A DNA stretch of 64,000 bases, taken from assembly GCF_003987185.1 (NCBI RefSeq), contig NZ_PIPS01000001.1, positions 1,420,620-1,484,619 of the forward strand. Direction: 5' to 3'. The translations under genes were made by a program, and so were the position numbers. This document shows, piece after piece, positions 62,944-64,000 of the stretch. Source of the stretch: Idiomarina aquatica (lineage in GTDB: Bacteria; Pseudomonadota; Gammaproteobacteria; Enterobacterales; Alteromonadaceae). Position 1 is the first letter of the stretch; each line of letters opens with the position of its first letter. Under the pieces are notes generated by a model. The model did not search any database. It was not told the origin of the DNA and was given only the letters and a program-made list of their open reading frames with translations.

Positions 62944-63492
62944 TCAAGAAACCGGGTGAACATCCATTAAGTAGTCGTTTTTAAGTTCGACATAATTCAC
63001 TGCCGATTGACTTAGAAACTCCCGCTCGGCTTCATTCAGTGGACGTTTTTTCGCTACAGGACTGCCCACGTACAGATAGCCGCTTTCAAGCCGTTTACCC
63101 GGTGGTACTAAACTGCCAGCGCCAATGATGACATCATCTTCAACGATAACATCATCCATAATAACAGCTGACATCCCCACCAGGATCCGATGACCTAACT
63201 GACAGCCATGCAACATACAGTGGTGACCAACGGTCACATCATCGCCAATGATAAGTGGGTGCCCATCAGGATTACCGGCTGAGCGGCGGGTAACGTGTAA
63301 GATGGTGCCATCTTGGATGTTGGTGCGTTTGCCAATGCGAATACGGTTCACATCACCGCGGGCAGCGACAAATGGCCAGATACTGCTGTCGTCGCCTATT
63401 TCAATGTCGCCCACTAGCACACAACTATTATCGATATAGACGCGTTCTCCCAGTAGCGGCTGCTTTTCGTGAAAACTGCGGATATCTGCCAT
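62944..63492 (-). CDS. Gamma-carbonic anhydrase family protein (YrdA-like)
   Basis: 182-aa trimeric left-handed beta-helix protein made of hexapeptide repeats (VGDIEIGDDSSIWPF, IRIGKRTNIQDGTILHV, IIGDDVTVGHHCMLHGC, IVEDDVIIGAGSLVPPGK). Three putative metal-binding His are present in LHV, GHH and LHG. Close to E. coli YrdA, whose activity is not firmly established. Ends 6 bp from the convergent dnaE2. Confidence 0.92.
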   Translation of the reverse strand: MADIRSFHEKQPLLGERVYIDNSCVLVGDIEIGDDSSIWPFVAARGDVNRIRIGKRTNIQDGTILHVTRRSAGNPDGHPLIIGDDVTVGHHCMLHGCQLGHRILVGMSAVIMDDVIVEDDVIIGAGSLVPPGKRLESGYLYVGSPVAKKRPLNEAEREFLSQSAVNYVELKNDYLMDVHPVS

Positions 63493-63662
63493 TTCCGTTC
63501 CCCTTCTCGATGATTACTGATTTATCGCTTCCTGAGCTAACAAAGTTATAACAGATATTGGCTTTAGATACCTAACGAGGGGTAAAACTGCCTATAAACA
63601 AAGCGATTTGATGCAACTTTGCGCAAACGGCAATAAAACCAGTTAAAATTGCAAAAAAGGCC

Positions 63663-63690
63663 TTGACGGTGCGAGATAAATCTCTAAAAT
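63663..63690 (+). promoter_or_regulatory. rRNA operon promoter P1
   Basis: -35 TTGACG (63663-63668), 16-bp spacer, -10 TAAAAT (63685-63690), followed by the GC-rich discriminator GCGCTCC typical of stringently and growth-rate controlled rrn promoters. The A/T-rich stretch 63631-63658 directly upstream looks like an UP element. Confidence 0.85.
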
Positions 63691-63765
63691 GCGCTCCACG
63701 TTCGAGGCTGGCAACGAAGCCGCCGAAAACAGAAGTTTTCTAAAAAATCTTTTTTCAAAAAAGTG

Positions 63766-63793
63766 TTGACGGAAAACTTCAGGTGTGTAGAAT
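63766..63793 (+). promoter_or_regulatory. rRNA operon promoter P2
   Basis: -35 TTGACG (63766-63771), 16-bp spacer, -10 TAGAAT (63788-63793), about 103 bp after P1, with an A/T-rich upstream segment (63739-63763). Tandem P1/P2 spacing resembles E. coli rrn operons. Confidence 0.85.
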
Positions 63794-63805
63794 ACGCACC
63801 TCTCG

Positions 63806-63836
63806 CAGCAACGCTGCTGAGAAACGCTCTTTAACA
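63806..63836 (+). promoter_or_regulatory. rrn antitermination signals boxB and boxA
   Basis: Small hairpin CAGCA-ACGC-TGCTG (63806-63819) followed by boxA CGCTCTTTAACA (63825-63836), identical in its core to the E. coli boxA GCTCTTTAACA. This is the Nus-factor loading site that lets polymerase ignore Rho in rRNA. Downstream, CAAAAGTT (63871) and AACTTTTG (63902) can form a leader stem. Confidence 0.88.
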
Positions 63837-63984
63837 ATATATCAAGCCAAGCAAACTGTGTGGGCACTTGCAAAAGTTAAGCAAAACGAACTATGTATTG
63901 CAACTTTTGAATGAGTGTTCAGCAAGGTTTCAAATTTGAAGCTAAGCAAAAACGCGTAATTCATTGAGTTGATTGAACTACTTT

Positions 63985-64000
63985 TAATTGAAGAGTTTGA
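63985..64000 (+). rRNA. 16S ribosomal RNA, first bases only
   Basis: The last 16 bases, ending AATTGAAGAGTTTGA, match the 5' end of mature gammaproteobacterial 16S rRNA (AAATTGAAGAGTTTGATC...). Promoters, boxB and boxA upstream confirm an rRNA operon entering the next window, transcribed away from oriC. The exact mature 5' end is approximate. Confidence 0.93.

Overview
The window is a chromosomal segment around the replication origin of a gammaproteobacterium. Gene content and protein sequences point to the Alteromonadales, and an Idiomarina-like marine bacterium is my best guess (inference from family resemblance, no search run). Every gene is intact. I see no insertion sequence, prophage, integron, CRISPR array or tRNA gene, so this is core chromosome with a few small accessory modules.

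Layout. Positions 1-5.6 kb carry the 3' end of fadA, then tusA, a GNAT acetyltransferase, tag and glyQS. Positions 5.6-11.7 kb are the classic dnaA-dnaN-recF-gyrB cluster on the minus strand, with two perfect 16-bp parS palindromes inside recF. Divergently from dnaA run rpmH-rnpA-yidD-yidC and mnmE, followed by a dicarboxylate/amino-acid symporter, a FUSC-family membrane protein and a small zinc-ribbon protein. After gloA and a periplasmic phosphatase-like protein come mioC, then a 445-bp gene-free interval (20847-21291) with clustered GATC sites, DnaA-box-like sequences and an AT-rich GATC-containing stretch next to mnmG. This is an E. coli-type oriC. To its right, all on the plus strand, are mnmG-rsmG-parA-parB, the nine-gene atp operon and glmU-glmS.

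From 36 kb onward the genes are more varied: a CDF zinc exporter with a natural His8 tract, a GST, and a catabolic-type acetolactate synthase. Next is a sigma54 two-component module (histidine kinase, NtrC-type regulator and a divergent small secreted DUF4168 protein behind a near-consensus -24/-12 promoter). Then follow a DJ-1 family enzyme, a PqqU/YncD-like TonB receptor paired with a PQQ sugar dehydrogenase, a lipoprotein coupled to an FMN glutamate-synthase-like enzyme, oxyR with ahpC-ahpD, an M20 amidohydrolase, ccoG, srkA-dsbA, an MscS-type channel and an acyltransferase. The last part is a LexA-controlled imuA-imuB-dnaE2 mutagenesis cassette and a gamma-carbonic anhydrase. The window ends in the first bases of a 16S rRNA gene, preceded by tandem rrn promoters and boxB/boxA antitermination signals.

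How the genes work together: the centre initiates replication (DnaA at oriC), copies DNA (DnaN, GyrB, RecF) and segregates the origin (ParA, ParB, parS). The atp operon, glmUS, ribosomal protein and rRNA genes sit close to the origin, where gene dosage is high in fast growth. The most interesting lead is the sigma54 module at 39.3-42.7 kb, followed by the PQQ-uptake/PQQ-dehydrogenase pair and the parS sites inside recF.
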